From: Thioalkalivibrio thiocyanodenitrificans ARhD 1 | GTDB lineage: Bacteria; Pseudomonadota; Gammaproteobacteria; Ectothiorhodospirales; Ectothiorhodospiraceae | Reading direction: 5' to 3' | Assembly (NCBI RefSeq): GCF_000378965.1 | Contig: NZ_KB900536.1 | Location: 2,286,052 to 2,350,051 of the forward strand | Length of the DNA: 64,000 nt | In this document: one piece after another, positions 43,178 to 55,435 of the stretch | Layout of the letters: every line of letters begins with the position of its first letter | How positions within the stretch are numbered: position 1 is the first letter of the stretch | Notes under the pieces: generated by a model | Seen by the model: only the letters and a program-made list of their open reading frames with translations | What the model was told of the DNA's origin: nothing | Database searches by the model: none | Translations under genes and position numbers: made by a program

Positions 43178-44278
43178 ATGAGATTCAGCATCCAGCGAGA
43201 AGGCCTGCTCAAGCCCTTGCAGCACGTGATCGGGGCCGTCGAGCGGCGACAGACCATGCCCATCCTGGCCAATGTGCTGATCCGGGCCGACCAGGGGCGG
43301 CTCTCGGTCACCACCACGGATCTGGAGGTGGAGCTGGTGGCCCAGGTGAACGAGGCGGGCGCCACCGACGGAGAGGTCACCCTGCCTGCCCGCAAACTGC
43401 TGGATATCTGCCGGGCCCTGCCGGATGAGGCGCAGCTGGACTTGAAGGCGGACGGGGATCGGGCGGTGATCACCTCCGGGCGGGCGCGCTTCACTTTGAG
43501 TACACTGCCGGCCGCGGACTTCCCGGCCCTGGATGACATTTCCACCAGCCAGGAACTGGAGCTCTCGGAACGCGAGTTGCGCCACCTGATCCTGAAGACC
43601 GCATTCGCCATGGCCAATCAGGACGTGCGTTATTACCTGAACGGCCTGATGCTGGAGGTGGAGGAAAACGGCGTGCGGACAGTGGCCACTGACGGGCATC
43701 GGCTGGCCATGTGCGAACTGAAGACCTCGGTGGCCGCGCCTTCGACCCAGCAGGTCATTGTGCCCCGCAAGGGGGTCCAGGAACTGCTGCGGTTGTTGGA
43801 GGACAGCGACGATCGGGTGCGCGTGCAGATCGGCGGCAGTCATATCCGGGTCACCCTGCCCTCGCTGCGTTTCACCTCCAAGCTCATCGACGGCCGCTTC
43901 CCCGACTACGAACGGGTCATACCGCGGGACGGTGACCAGGTCATGGAGGTGGAGCGCGAATCCCTGCGAAAGGCCCTGTCCCGGGCGTCGATCCTGTCCA
44001 ACGAGAAGTATCGGGGCATCCGGCTGGTGCTCGCGGAGGGGCAGCTTCGGATTCAGGCCCACAATCCCGAGCAGGAGGAGGCCGAGGACGAGATCGAGGC
44101 CCGCTATACCGGCAAGGCCATGGAAATCGGTTTCAACGTGACCTATCTGCTGGATGTCCTCAATACCGTCGAGGGCGAGACGGTGGAGGCCACCTTCAAG
44201 GATGCCAGTTCCAGCGTGCTGATGCGTGATCCCGGGGCCCAGGATGCCCTGTACGTGGTCATGCCCATGCGGCTGTAA
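43178..44278 (+). CDS. dnaN: DNA polymerase III beta subunit (sliding clamp)
   Basis: A 366-residue clamp with three repeated domains: MRFSIQREGLLKPLQHVIGA, DGRFPDYERVIP in the third repeat, and the end ALYVVMPMRL that forms the partner-binding pocket edge. It gives polymerase processivity. Start ATG 43178; the open frame reaches back to 42959 through the AT-rich origin sequence, which I exclude. Confidence 0.97.
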   Translation: MRFSIQREGLLKPLQHVIGAVERRQTMPILANVLIRADQGRLSVTTTDLEVELVAQVNEAGATDGEVTLPARKLLDICRALPDEAQLDLKADGDRAVITSGRARFTLSTLPAADFPALDDISTSQELELSERELRHLILKTAFAMANQDVRYYLNGLMLEVEENGVRTVATDGHRLAMCELKTSVAAPSTQQVIVPRKGVQELLRLLEDSDDRVRVQIGGSHIRVTLPSLRFTSKLIDGRFPDYERVIPRDGDQVMEVERESLRKALSRASILSNEKYRGIRLVLAEGQLRIQAHNPEQEEAEDEIEARYTGKAMEIGFNVTYLLDVLNTVEGETVEATFKDASSSVLMRDPGAQDALYVVMPMRL

Positions 44279-44325
44279 TCCGTCATCCCGTCTTCGCCCC
44301 CGTAGTGCCGGGAGACCGGCTCGTC

Positions 44326-45408
44326 ATGCATCTGTGCCGGCTGCAAGTGATCGGGGTGCGGAACCTGCGTGACGTGCGCATCGAGCCCGGCCCGGGCCTC
44401 AATGTGATCGCGGGCGACAACGGGGCCGGCAAGACGAGCCTTCTGGAGTCCATTCATCTCCTGGCCACGGGCCACTCCTTCCGCACCCGCCAACTGGCGC
44501 CGCTCCTGGCCCGGGGAGCGGATGCCGTGCAGATCACGGCGAGGGTGCAGGGTCCGGCGGGTACGCCGTCCTATCCCGTGGGTATACGCAAGACTCAGGG
44601 GGAAACCCTGGTGCGCATCCGCGGGCGCTGCGCAACGGGGTTGGCCGAACTGGCGCGCGAACTCCCCGTTCTGGCCATTCATCCGGAAAGCCACGTCCTG
44701 GTGGCCGGACCACCCGGGCAGCGCCGAGCCTTCCTGGACTGGGGGGCCTTCCACCGGGAACCGGATTTTCAGGGGGTGTGGCAGCGTTATCGGCGGCTCC
44801 TGCAACAGCGCAACGCAGCCCTGCGGGCCGGCGGTGACCTGCGCCAACTGAGTGCCTGGGACGAGTCGTTGGCCATGGAAGGGGAGCATCTGGACGACCT
44901 GCGGCGGGCCTACCTGGATGTCCTCAAGGAGGGGCTGGCGGAACTGGGGCAGGACTGGCGGGCGGCGGGCACGCTGGAGAGCGAGTACCGGCGGGGCTGG
45001 CCGGAGGGGCAAAGGCTGGGAGAAGCCCTGTCCCGGAACCTCGCCCGGGATCGCGGTGCCGGGTTCACTCATGCGGGCCCGCATCGGGCGGAGGTGATCT
45101 GGCGGCTCGATGAACGGGTGGCCGCGGAAGTGGCGTCCCGGGGACAGCAGAAGACCCTGGTGATCATGCTCAGGCTGGCCCAGGCCCGGGTGCTGAAGGC
45201 GGAAAAGGGCAGGGCGCCGGTGATGCTGGTGGATGACCTGCCCTCGGAACTTGATGCGACGCACCGGGAGCAGGTGATGGGCCTGCTGCGGGCCCTGGAG
45301 ACACAGGTGTTTGTGACCGCCATCGATGCCCGGGACGTGGATGTGACGGGCTGGGCGGAGACCCGCATGTTCCACGTGGAACATGGACGCGTGTCGACGC
45401 CCGACTGA
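44326..45408 (+). CDS. recF: DNA repair protein RecF
   Basis: A 360-residue SMC-like ATPase that loads RecA at gaps: Walker A AGDNGAGKTSLLES, signature FLDWGAFHREPDF, and Walker B VMLVDDLPSELDA. I take the ATG at 44326; a GTG at 44305 is possible. Its last codons contain a perfect parS site, so the segment MFHVEH is fixed partly by the palindrome. Confidence 0.95.
   Translation: MHLCRLQVIGVRNLRDVRIEPGPGLNVIAGDNGAGKTSLLESIHLLATGHSFRTRQLAPLLARGADAVQITARVQGPAGTPSYPVGIRKTQGETLVRIRGRCATGLAELARELPVLAIHPESHVLVAGPPGQRRAFLDWGAFHREPDFQGVWQRYRRLLQQRNAALRAGGDLRQLSAWDESLAMEGEHLDDLRRAYLDVLKEGLAELGQDWRAAGTLESEYRRGWPEGQRLGEALSRNLARDRGAGFTHAGPHRAEVIWRLDERVAAEVASRGQQKTLVIMLRLAQARVLKAEKGRAPVMLVDDLPSELDATHREQVMGLLRALETQVFVTAIDARDVDVTGWAETRMFHVEHGRVSTPD
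45368..45383. promoter_or_regulatory. parS centromere site
   Basis: TGTTCCACGTGGAACA, a perfect 16-bp palindrome of the chromosomal parS type, within the recF coding sequence and about 2.3 kb from the probable oriC. ParB and ParA are encoded at 32.9-34.6 kb. No second perfect site was seen in the window. Confidence 0.92.
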
Positions 45409-45462
45409 CCGGCGACAAACGCCCCGGACCGGCCTGTCGGGCACCGGTCAGACCCCGTAAAG

Positions 45463-45471
45463 TGATATACT
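45463..45471 (+). promoter_or_regulatory. Extended -10 promoter of gyrB
   Basis: TGATATACT contains the TGn extension and a TATACT hexamer (45466-45471), 30 bp before the gyrB ATG. No good -35 hexamer is present, which fits an extended -10 promoter; gyrase promoters are often supercoiling-sensitive. Confidence 0.5.
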
Positions 45472-45473
45472 GA

Positions 45474-47921
<2,448 letters not shown>

Positions 47922-47944
47922 CACGAGTCACCCGGGACACGAAG

Positions 47945-47977
47945 AAAAGGCCCGGCGGGTGAACCGCCGGGCCTTTT
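47945..47977. terminator. Bidirectional Rho-independent terminator after gyrB
   Basis: A perfect 14-bp stem (AAAAGGCCCGGCGG/CCGCCGGGCCTTTT) with a 5-base loop, giving U-rich ends on both strands. It serves gyrB from the left and the convergent pstS-like gene from the right. Confidence 0.92.
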
Positions 47978-48005
47978 GCTTGCATGACCGTAGAGCCGGG
48001 ACCGA

Positions 48006-48881
48006 TCAGTTGTACAGCCCCATGTCCCGGGCACGGCGTTCCTGGTCCAGCTGCTTCATGATCAGGGCCAGGGCGTCCGTATAGGGCACGCACCCGTTGC
48101 TGCGGATCACGTCCCGGCCTTCGCGGCTGCCGACGAAACGCACGAACTGCTCCACGTACTCGTTATTCTCGCCGTCCGGGTTGGACACGATGTACAGGGG
48201 CCGGTAGAGGGTGTACTCGCCGCTTCGGATGTTTTCATAGCTGGGGTCCATGCCGTCCAGCTTGAGGATTTTCACGTCCCGGCGCTGGGCGCTGCTGATG
48301 CCGGTGACACCGATGGACCAGGGGGTCTCCTCGATGGCACGCTCCAGCGGCCCGCTGGAGGGGAAGAAGCGGGTGGCCGTGAATTCCCGGTCGAAATCAG
48401 CGTACACCAGTTGACGCATCATCCGCCCCACACCGGAGATCTTGCCCTGGCGGGCGAAGACTTCCATGGGCTGATCCGGCCCGCCCAGCTGGTTCCAGTT
48501 GGTGATGCGTCCCAGGAACAGGTCCCGTACCTGCTCCAGGCTGATGTTGTCCACCGGGGTGTCCTTGTGCACCATCACCACCAGGGCATCCCAGGCCACC
48601 GGCTCCAGGTGGGCATGGATCTCGGCGGGCTCGCCGTCGATGGGCAGGCGACAGGTACCGCCCATGTCTGTCTCTTGGGCCTGGGTGTTGCGGATGCCGC
48701 GGGTGGCGCCGCCGCCCTGCAGGTCAATGGTGATGCCTGTCTGTGCCTTGAAGGCTTCGGCCAGCTCATCCATGAAGGCGTTCCGGGAGATGCCGCAACC
48801 GGCCCAGGAAATGGTGACTTCGGCGTGGGCCAGATTGGCCATCAGCCCCAGCGCCAATGCTGTCAGCAATTTGCGAATCAT
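48006..48881 (-). CDS. PstS-like phosphate/oxyanion ABC substrate-binding protein, orphan
   Basis: A 291-residue exported protein: signal peptide LLTALALGLMANLAHA, then a PBP-like domain (SWAGCGISRNAFMDELAEAF, FFPSSGPLERAIEETPWSIG, IRSGEYTLYRPLYIV). The fold and motifs resemble PstS and related phosphate-binding proteins. No permease or ATPase gene is adjacent, so it may work with a distant transporter or as a sensor part. Convergent with gyrB. Confidence 0.85.
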   Translation of the reverse strand: MIRKLLTALALGLMANLAHAEVTISWAGCGISRNAFMDELAEAFKAQTGITIDLQGGGATRGIRNTQAQETDMGGTCRLPIDGEPAEIHAHLEPVAWDALVVMVHKDTPVDNISLEQVRDLFLGRITNWNQLGGPDQPMEVFARQGKISGVGRMMRQLVYADFDREFTATRFFPSSGPLERAIEETPWSIGVTGISSAQRRDVKILKLDGMDPSYENIRSGEYTLYRPLYIVSNPDGENNEYVEQFVRFVGSREGRDVIRSNGCVPYTDALALIMKQLDQERRARDMGLYN

Positions 48882-49172
48882 GTCCGTCTACCCCTTGGGT
48901 GAACCTTGTTGTTGAGGGTCCGCGAACCCCTCGTTCTGTGTCCCGCGTCCGTCTCTATAAACACCGAATACGGCCAAACTGCAACGCAGTTCCCACCGTC
49001 CGGTAGGAAAATCCTGCTGATCGCGCCCAAAAATCTGCCGAACGGCCCCTGTCCACGATTCCCGACGGGGCCTTGCCACGCGCCACGCCCCGTCCGGTGT
49101 GGATATTCACCCACTCCGAATCCCTCATGCTAAAGTGGCCGCCCACAACCCCCGACGCCGACCCGTAATGCC

Positions 49173-51254
49173 ATGACCAACCCCCTGCTCGACACCACCG
49201 ACCTGCCCCGCTTCTCCCGGATCCGCCCAGAGCACGTCGAGCCGGCCATCGACCGGCTGCTGGCGGAGAACCGGGCGGAGATCAAGGTGCTGCTGGCACA
49301 GCCCGGCCCGTTCACCTGGGAAAACCTGGTGCATCCGCTCGGCCTCATGGAAGATCGCCTGAGCCGGGTCTGGTCGCCGGTGCGGCACATGAATTCCGTA
49401 GTCAACAGCGATGAATTGCGAGCAGTGTACAACGCGTGCCTGCCCAAGCTGTCCGATTACGGCACCGAGATCGGCCAGAACGTGGACCTGTTCAAGGCCT
49501 ACCAGTCCCTGAGCGAAGGCCCTGGCAGTGAACGGCTGGACCCGGCGCAGCGCAAGGTGATCCGGGACACGCTGCGGGATTTCCACCTCAGCGGCGTGGA
49601 TCTGCCCACTGAGAAGAAGGCCCGCTACAAGGCCATCGCCCAGGAGCTGTCCAACCTCCAGTCCCGTTTCGAGGAGAACATCCTCGACAGCACGCATGCG
49701 TGGAACCGGCAGGTCACCGACCGGCAGACCCTGGCGGGGCTGCCCGATTCGGCCATGGATATGCTGGCCCAGGCGGCCCGCCACGCGGGTCTGGAGGGAT
49801 GGCTGATCACCCTGGAGTTCCCCTCCTACCACGCGGTGATGACCCATGCGCAGGACCGCGCCCTGCGCGAGGCGGTGTACACCGCCTATGTCACCCGCGC
49901 CTCGGACCAGGGGCCTCATGACCGCAAGTACGACAACAGCGCGCTCATGGAGCAGATTCTCGCCCTGCGCCACGAGCAGGCGCAGCTGCTGGGTTATGCC
50001 AGCTTCGCGGACCTGTCCCTGGCCACCAAGATGGCGGACTCACCCGCCGCGGTGACCGAATTTCTGGACGATCTCGCCGCGCGCGCCAGGCCGCGCGCGG
50101 AACAGGAGCTGGAAGAGCTCCGCGCCTTTGCCGCCGAACATCTCGGCCTCGACGACCTGCAGGCCTGGGACATCGCATACGCCAGCGAACAGCTGCGCCG
50201 ACACGCCTACGCGCTGTCCCAGGAGGACCTCAAGCCCTACTTCCCGGTGGACCGGGTGGTGCCGGGTCTGTTCAGGCTCGTGGAGCGCCTCTACGAGGTG
50301 CGCATCGTCGAGGTGGACGGCGTGGATGTCTGGCACCCGGACGTGCGCTTCTACGAGATCCGTGATCCGGACGGCACGCCCAGGGCGCGCTTCTACCTGG
50401 ATCTGTACGCGCGGCCGAAGAAGCGCGGCGGGGCCTGGATGGACGAGTGCATGAACCGGCTGCGCGACGGCAGCCGGGTACAGCTGCCCGTCGCCTACAT
50501 GACCTGCAACTCCACCCCGCCCGTGGGTGACAAGCCGGCGCTGTTCACCCATGACGAGGTCATCACGCTGTTCCACGAGTTCGGCCACGGGCTGCACCAT
50601 ATGCTCACGCGGGTCGACTATCCCGACATCGCCGGCATCAACGGGGTGGAATGGGACGCCGTGGAACTGCCCAGCCAGTTCATGGAGAACTGGTGCTGGG
50701 AGCGCGAGGCCATGGACCTGTTCGCGGGTCATTTCGAGACCGGCGAGCCCCTGCCCGGCGAACTGTTCGACAAGCTGATCAGCACCCGCCATTTCCAGGC
50801 CGCCATGCAGATGGTCCGCCAGCTGGAGTTCTCCCTGTTCGATATGCGTCTGCACAGCGAGTACGACCCGGACCGGGGCGGCCGTATCCAGGAAATCCTG
50901 GACGAAGTCCGCGCCCGGGTGGCCGTGGTCAGGCCGCCGCCCTTCAACCGCTTCCAGCACGGGTTCTCGCACATCTTCGCCGGCGGCTACGCGGCGGGCT
51001 ACTACAGCTACAAGTGGGCCGAGGTGCTCTCCGCGGACGCGTTCGGGCGCTTCGAGGAGGAGGGCCTGTTCAACCCTGATGTGGGCCGGGCGTTCCTGGA
51101 GCATGTGCTGGAGAAAGGCGGGTCGCAGCCGGCGCTGGAACTCTTCAGGACCTTCAGGGGACGAGGGCCGGAGATCGATGCGCTGCTCAGGCATTCGGGC
51201 CTGTTGGCAGAGACAAGAGACCAGATGCAAGAGACAACAGGGTCCACGGTCTGA
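49173..51254 (+). CDS. prlC: Oligopeptidase A (M3 metallopeptidase)
   Basis: A 693-residue cytosolic zinc peptidase that degrades short peptides. The active site FHEFGHGLHHMLTRVDYPDI has the HEFGH zinc motif, with the downstream Glu in GVEWDAVELPSQFMENW. The end (FSHIFAGGYAAGYYSYKWAE) is typical of M3A peptidases. Start ATG 49173. The 291-bp gap before it, shared with the divergent pstS-like gene, holds no gene. Confidence 0.95.
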   Translation: MTNPLLDTTDLPRFSRIRPEHVEPAIDRLLAENRAEIKVLLAQPGPFTWENLVHPLGLMEDRLSRVWSPVRHMNSVVNSDELRAVYNACLPKLSDYGTEIGQNVDLFKAYQSLSEGPGSERLDPAQRKVIRDTLRDFHLSGVDLPTEKKARYKAIAQELSNLQSRFEENILDSTHAWNRQVTDRQTLAGLPDSAMDMLAQAARHAGLEGWLITLEFPSYHAVMTHAQDRALREAVYTAYVTRASDQGPHDRKYDNSALMEQILALRHEQAQLLGYASFADLSLATKMADSPAAVTEFLDDLAARARPRAEQELEELRAFAAEHLGLDDLQAWDIAYASEQLRRHAYALSQEDLKPYFPVDRVVPGLFRLVERLYEVRIVEVDGVDVWHPDVRFYEIRDPDGTPRARFYLDLYARPKKRGGAWMDECMNRLRDGSRVQLPVAYMTCNSTPPVGDKPALFTHDEVITLFHEFGHGLHHMLTRVDYPDIAGINGVEWDAVELPSQFMENWCWEREAMDLFAGHFETGEPLPGELFDKLISTRHFQAAMQMVRQLEFSLFDMRLHSEYDPDRGGRIQEILDEVRARVAVVRPPPFNRFQHGFSHIFAGGYAAGYYSYKWAEVLSADAFGRFEEEGLFNPDVGRAFLEHVLEKGGSQPALELFRTFRGRGPEIDALLRHSGLLAETRDQMQETTGSTV

Positions 51255-51306
51255 CGGCCGGATCTTCTTGTCTCGTGCCTCTGTCCACCAGTCTCTGGGG
51301 CTTCAC

Positions 51307-52074
51307 ATGAAAATCGCCACCTGGAACGTCAACTCCCTCAAGGTCCGCCTGCCCCACGTGCTGGACTGGCTCTCGGGCCATGCGCCCGACGTGCTGGCGC
51401 TTCAGGAGACCAAGCTCACCGATGACGCCTTCCCGGTGGATGCCATCGCCGAGGCCGGATACCGCTGCGTGTATGCCGGACAGAAGACGTACAACGGCGT
51501 GGCCATTCTGGCGAAGCACGAACCCGCGGACAGCGTCACCGATATTCCGGGGCTCGATGATCCCCAGCGGCGCATCCTTGCCGCCACCGTGAACGGGGTG
51601 CGGATCATCAACCTCTATGTGGTGAACGGTTCGGAGGTGGGTTCCGAGAAATACGCCTACAAGCTGGCCTGGCTCGACAGGGTCACCGGGTTCATCGCCG
51701 ATGAACTCGGTCGCCACGAGCGGCTGGTGGTGCTGGGGGACTTCAACATCGCCCCGGACGACCGGGACGTCCATGATCCCGAGGCGTGGCACGAGCGCAT
51801 CCTGTGTTCCACGCCGGAGCGCGAGGCGCTGAAGCGGATCCTGGGTCTCGGGTTCAGTGACTGCTTCCGCCGTTTCGCACAGCCGGCGGAGAGCTACTCC
51901 TGGTGGGACTACCGGCAGGCGGCCTTTCGCCGCAACCTGGGGCTTCGCATCGATCTGATCCTCTCCAGCCCTGCTCTCACCGAGGTCTGTACCGCCTGCA
52001 CCATCGACGTGGAACCCCGTCGCCTGGAACGGCCGTCCGACCACGCGCCGGTGGTGGCGGAGTTTGCGTTGTAG
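51307..52074 (+). CDS. xth: Exodeoxyribonuclease III
   Basis: A 255-residue AP endonuclease/3'-exonuclease: MKIATWNVNSLKVRLPHVLD, the metal-binding LALQETKLTDDAFP, VVLGDFNIAPDDRDVHDPEA, the YSWWDYRQAAFRRNLGLRID block, and the catalytic SDHAPV. It repairs abasic sites. Located 52 bp after prlC. Confidence 0.95.
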   Translation: MKIATWNVNSLKVRLPHVLDWLSGHAPDVLALQETKLTDDAFPVDAIAEAGYRCVYAGQKTYNGVAILAKHEPADSVTDIPGLDDPQRRILAATVNGVRIINLYVVNGSEVGSEKYAYKLAWLDRVTGFIADELGRHERLVVLGDFNIAPDDRDVHDPEAWHERILCSTPEREALKRILGLGFSDCFRRFAQPAESYSWWDYRQAAFRRNLGLRIDLILSSPALTEVCTACTIDVEPRRLERPSDHAPVVAEFAL

Positions 52075-52150
52075 CACCAACAGCGAACCCCACACCCTGG
52101 CGGTCCGCTTTTCCCCATCAACCGCCCATTCGCGGTAACATCGCTGCATC

Positions 52151-53620
52151 ATGAAATACCGTGACTTAAGGGACTTCATCGCCCAACTGGAAACGCTGGG
52201 CGAGCTCAAGCGCATCCAGGCGGAGGTGGACCCGAATCTCGAGATGACGGAGATCTGCGACCGTACGCTTCGCGCCGGCGGCCCCGCCCTGCTCTTTGAG
52301 AACCCCAGGGGTCACTCCATACCCGTGCTCGGCAACCTGTTCGGCACACCGCGCCGGGTGGCGCTGGGGATGGGCGAGGATTCGGTGGAGGCGCTGCGCG
52401 AGGTGGGGAAGTTGCTGGCCTTTCTCAAGGAGCCGGATCCGCCCCGGGGCCTCAAGGAGGCCTGGAGGACCCTGCCCGTGTTCAAGAAGGTGCTGGACAT
52501 GGCGCCGAAGAAGGTGGGCAAGGCCCCGTGCCAGGCGGTGGTGCGGGAGGGCAACGAGGTGGATCTCTCTCGGCTCCCCGTGCAGACCTGCTGGCCGGGG
52601 GACGCCGGACCGCTCATCACCTGGGGACTGGTGATCACCCGGGGGCCGCGCAAGGAACGCCAGAACATGGGCATCTACCGCCAGCAGGTGATCGGCCCCG
52701 ACAGGGTGATCATGCGCTGGCTGTCCCATCGGGGCGGGGCGCTGGATTTCCGGGATTGGTGCGAGGCGCACCCCGGTGAGCCGTTCCCGGTGGCGGTGGC
52801 CCTGGGCGCGGATCCGGCGACCATTCTCGGGGCCGTCACCCCGGTGCCGGACAGCCTCTCGGAACACGCCTTTGCCGGGCTGCTTCGCGGTTCGCGAACA
52901 GAGCTCATCAAGTGCCTGGGTTCTGATCTGCTGGTGCCCGCTTCCGCCGAGATCGTGCTGGAAGGGGTGATTCATCCGGAGGACACGGCAGCGGAAGGCC
53001 CCTTCGGCGACCATACCGGCTATTACAACGAGGTTGACCGCTTCCCCGTATTCACCGTCGAGCGTATCACCTCCCGCGAGGACCCCATCTACCACAGCAC
53101 CTACACCGGCCGGCCGCCGGACGAGCCCGCGATCCTGGGTCTGGCGCTCAACGAGGTCTTCATCCCCATCCTGCAGAAGCAGTTTCCCGAGATCGTGGAT
53201 TTCTATCTGCCGCCGGAAGGCTGTTCCTACCGGTTGGCCGTGGTCACCATGCGCAAGCAATACCCCGGTCATGCCAAGCGGGTGATGATGGGGGTGTGGT
53301 CTTTCCTGCGCCAGTTCATGTACACCAAGTTCGTGATCGTCACCGATGATGACGTGGATGCCCGGGAATGGCGGGACGTGATCTGGGCCATGACCACCCG
53401 CATGGATCCGGCCCGTGACACGGTCATGATCGAGAACACGCCCATCGATTATCTCGATTTCGCCTCACCGGTCTCGGGCCTCGGCTCCAAGATCGGTTTC
53501 GACGCCACCCACAAGTGGCCCGGCGAGACCACGCGCGAATGGGGCCGCCCCATCGTCATGGACGAGGCCGTGAAGCGCAGGGTCGATGAACTCTGGGACA
53601 GTTTGAAGATCAGTGGCTAG
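52151..53620 (+). CDS. ubiD: 4-hydroxy-3-polyprenylbenzoate decarboxylase UbiD
   Basis: A 489-residue prenylated-FMN-dependent decarboxylase of ubiquinone synthesis: [40 protein letters not shown], the [20 protein letters not shown] motif with catalytic acids, and [20 protein letters not shown]. Its cofactor partner UbiX is not in the window. Confidence 0.96.
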   Translation: MKYRDLRDFIAQLETLGELKRIQAEVDPNLEMTEICDRTLRAGGPALLFENPRGHSIPVLGNLFGTPRRVALGMGEDSVEALREVGKLLAFLKEPDPPRGLKEAWRTLPVFKKVLDMAPKKVGKAPCQAVVREGNEVDLSRLPVQTCWPGDAGPLITWGLVITRGPRKERQNMGIYRQQVIGPDRVIMRWLSHRGGALDFRDWCEAHPGEPFPVAVALGADPATILGAVTPVPDSLSEHAFAGLLRGSRTELIKCLGSDLLVPASAEIVLEGVIHPEDTAAEGPFGDHTGYYNEVDRFPVFTVERITSREDPIYHSTYTGRPPDEPAILGLALNEVFIPILQKQFPEIVDFYLPPEGCSYRLAVVTMRKQYPGHAKRVMMGVWSFLRQFMYTKFVIVTDDDVDAREWRDVIWAMTTRMDPARDTVMIENTPIDYLDFASPVSGLGSKIGFDATHKWPGETTREWGRPIVMDEAVKRRVDELWDSLKISG

Positions 53621-53629
53621 TTGAAGATC

Positions 53630-53719
53630 AGTGGCAAGTGGCAAGGGAAACCATCCTCACCTCGGCCCCCTCCCCGAGGGAGAGGAAACCTTGCCACTTG
53701 AGACTAGCCACTTGCCACT
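53630..53719. repeat. Short inverted repeats after ubiD
   Basis: AGTGGCAAGTGGCAAGG (53630-53646) is mirrored by CCTTGCCACTTG (53689-53700) and a second GCCACTTGCCACT (53707-53719). A related GTGGCAAG segment is at about 62450-62475. It lies in the 157-bp gap before the ParA-type gene. Confidence 0.6.
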
Positions 53720-53777
53720 CCATAGTCCACACTTAATCGGGTTGCCAAACACCAAGAAGAATCAGGGGGGAATCCAC

Positions 53778-54413
53778 ATGCGCCGCATCATGGTCCTCAA
53801 TGCCAAGGGTGGTTCCGGCAAGACTACGCTGGCCACCAATATCGCCGCGTATTACGCGCAATCGGGCAAGGATGTGATCCTCGCCGATTTCGATCCCCAG
53901 GGCTCCAGCCTGTCCTGGCTCGAAGCCCGCAGCATGGGCCGGCCAAAGATCCACGGCATGGCCGCCGCCCAGGAGGGCCTCAAGGGCATGCGCAAGGCCG
54001 ACATCATGGTCATGGATCCACCGGCTGCGGTGCACGGCAAGGAACTCACGGCGCTGCTGCGCCGCGCCGAAACCGTACTGATCCCGGTCCTGCCTTCCCC
54101 CATCGACATGCGCGCGGTAACCAGGTTCATCGAGGAGGTGAAGGCCTCCGCCCCCGTGACCGGCAAGAAGGTGAAGCTGGCACTGGTGGCCAACCGGGCC
54201 CGCGAGGTCACCAATATCTACTGGGAGCTCGAGGAGTTCCTGGGCACGCTCAAGGTTCCATTCCTCACCCACCTGCGCGACTCCATGAATTACATCCGGG
54301 CCGCGGAACGGGGCATCGGTATCCACGAGATGGCGCCCTACGCCACGGCGGTCGACCGCGAACAGTGGGCCCCCATCATCAGCTGGCTGAACAGCAAACG
54401 CAGCCAGCCCTGA
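53778..54413 (+). CDS. ParA/MinD-family ATPase (orphan, second copy)
   Basis: A 211-residue ATPase with deviant Walker A NAKGGSGKTTLATN, Walker A' ADFDPQGSSLSWLEARS and Walker B DIMVMDPPAAVHG. It is shorter than the chromosomal ParA and has no ParB partner, so it likely positions some other cargo. Start ATG 53778 after AGGGGGGAA. It precedes a cupin gene by 12 bp, possibly one unit. Cargo unknown. Confidence 0.88.
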   Translation: MRRIMVLNAKGGSGKTTLATNIAAYYAQSGKDVILADFDPQGSSLSWLEARSMGRPKIHGMAAAQEGLKGMRKADIMVMDPPAAVHGKELTALLRRAETVLIPVLPSPIDMRAVTRFIEEVKASAPVTGKKVKLALVANRAREVTNIYWELEEFLGTLKVPFLTHLRDSMNYIRAAERGIGIHEMAPYATAVDREQWAPIISWLNSKRSQP

Positions 54414-54425
54414 TCATTCGTCCCC

Positions 54426-54755
54426 ATGGCAACCCGACACGCCGCACCGGGAGAAGTGGTGGATCTGGCCACCTGGGGCGCCGAGCTGCCCGAGGCGCAT
54501 TCCAAGACCATCGCCAGGGATGAGCGGCTGGAACTGGCCCGCATCGTCCTTGGCGAAGGGGAGTCCTGGGGCGAACACCGGGTGGACGGTCCGGTGGTGA
54601 TTCAATGCCTGTCAGGGCGCCTGCGCTGCCGCGTCAGGGGCCGGGACCGCTTGCTCGACCCGGGCAGACTGCTCTATCTGCATGGCGGTGAGCCCCACGC
54701 CCTGCATGCCGAGGCGGATTCCACCGCCCTGCTCACCATCGTGTTCGTCGGTTAG
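54426..54755 (+). CDS. Small cupin-domain protein
   Basis: A 109-residue single cupin: GEGESWGEHRVDGPVVIQCL, then GRLLYLHGGEPHALHAEADS with the conserved His and Glu positions. No substrate is apparent. It is immediately after the orphan ParA-type gene and 5 bp before the DUF1840 gene. Confidence 0.83.
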   Translation: MATRHAAPGEVVDLATWGAELPEAHSKTIARDERLELARIVLGEGESWGEHRVDGPVVIQCLSGRLRCRVRGRDRLLDPGRLLYLHGGEPHALHAEADSTALLTIVFVG

Positions 54756-54760
54756 CGGCC

Positions 54761-55078
54761 GTGCTCGTCACGTTTCGTACGCCGGCCCACGGCGACATCT
54801 CCTACTTCGGGGAGGTGGCGCACGTGCTCCTTCGGCTCATGGGCCACAGCGCCACGGTGCCCGGCGCGCTGGCGGCCGAAGACGTGCCCGCCGCCCTGGA
54901 GAACCTGCGCCAGGGCCTGCGAGCCGGCGCACAGGCACCGCCGCCTTCGGAGTACCGGACCGGCGAGGAAGACGAGGAGGAGGCACCCGTGCCCCTGAGT
55001 CATCGCGCCCTGCCCCTCGTGGAATTGCTCGAGGCGGCCGAACGCTCTGGCGAGTACGTGATGTGGGACAAGCGCTGA
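54761..55078 (+). CDS. DUF1840 domain protein
   Basis: A 105-residue protein matching DUF1840: TFRTPAHGDISYFGEVAHVL, TVPGALAAEDVPAALENL, and the end LSHRALPLVELLEAAERSGE followed by YVMWD. It starts with GTG at 54761. The family is common in Proteobacteria and of unknown function. Confidence 0.85.
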   Translation: MLVTFRTPAHGDISYFGEVAHVLLRLMGHSATVPGALAAEDVPAALENLRQGLRAGAQAPPPSEYRTGEEDEEEAPVPLSHRALPLVELLEAAERSGEYVMWDKR

Positions 55079-55124
55079 ACCCGCGTGGAGCCCTATACGC
55101 CAACCAGCAACAGGAGACCCTTTC

Positions 55125-55328
55125 ATGCCCTACGTGAACATCAAGATCACCCGCGAGGGAGCCACCGCGGAGCAGAAACAGGCCTTGATCCAGGGGGCCA
55201 CCCAGCTGCTGGTGGATGTGCTCAACAAGAACCCCAAGACAACCGTGGTGGTGATCGAGGAAGTGGATACCGACAACTGGGGAATTGCGGGGGAAACGAT
55301 CACGGCCCGGCGCGCCCGGGGCGAATAA
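55125..55328 (+). CDS. 4-oxalocrotonate tautomerase family protein
   Basis: A 67-residue tautomerase. Pro2, the catalytic base after Met removal, is present (MPYVNIKITREGAT), and the end VVVIEEVDTDNWGIAGETIT is typical of the 4-OT group. It probably acts as a small hexameric enolase-type tautomerase; the substrate is unknown. Confidence 0.9.
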   Translation: MPYVNIKITREGATAEQKQALIQGATQLLVDVLNKNPKTTVVVIEEVDTDNWGIAGETITARRARGE

Positions 55329-55435
55329 GGGGTCGCAGCGCCACGCGGCCCGCTCGATGAGGGTCGGGTGCGGGGGGTGCGGCCTGCACCCCCCGCACCC
55401 GAAAATCAGGGCCGGACGTGCCCGGCCCTCCTCGC

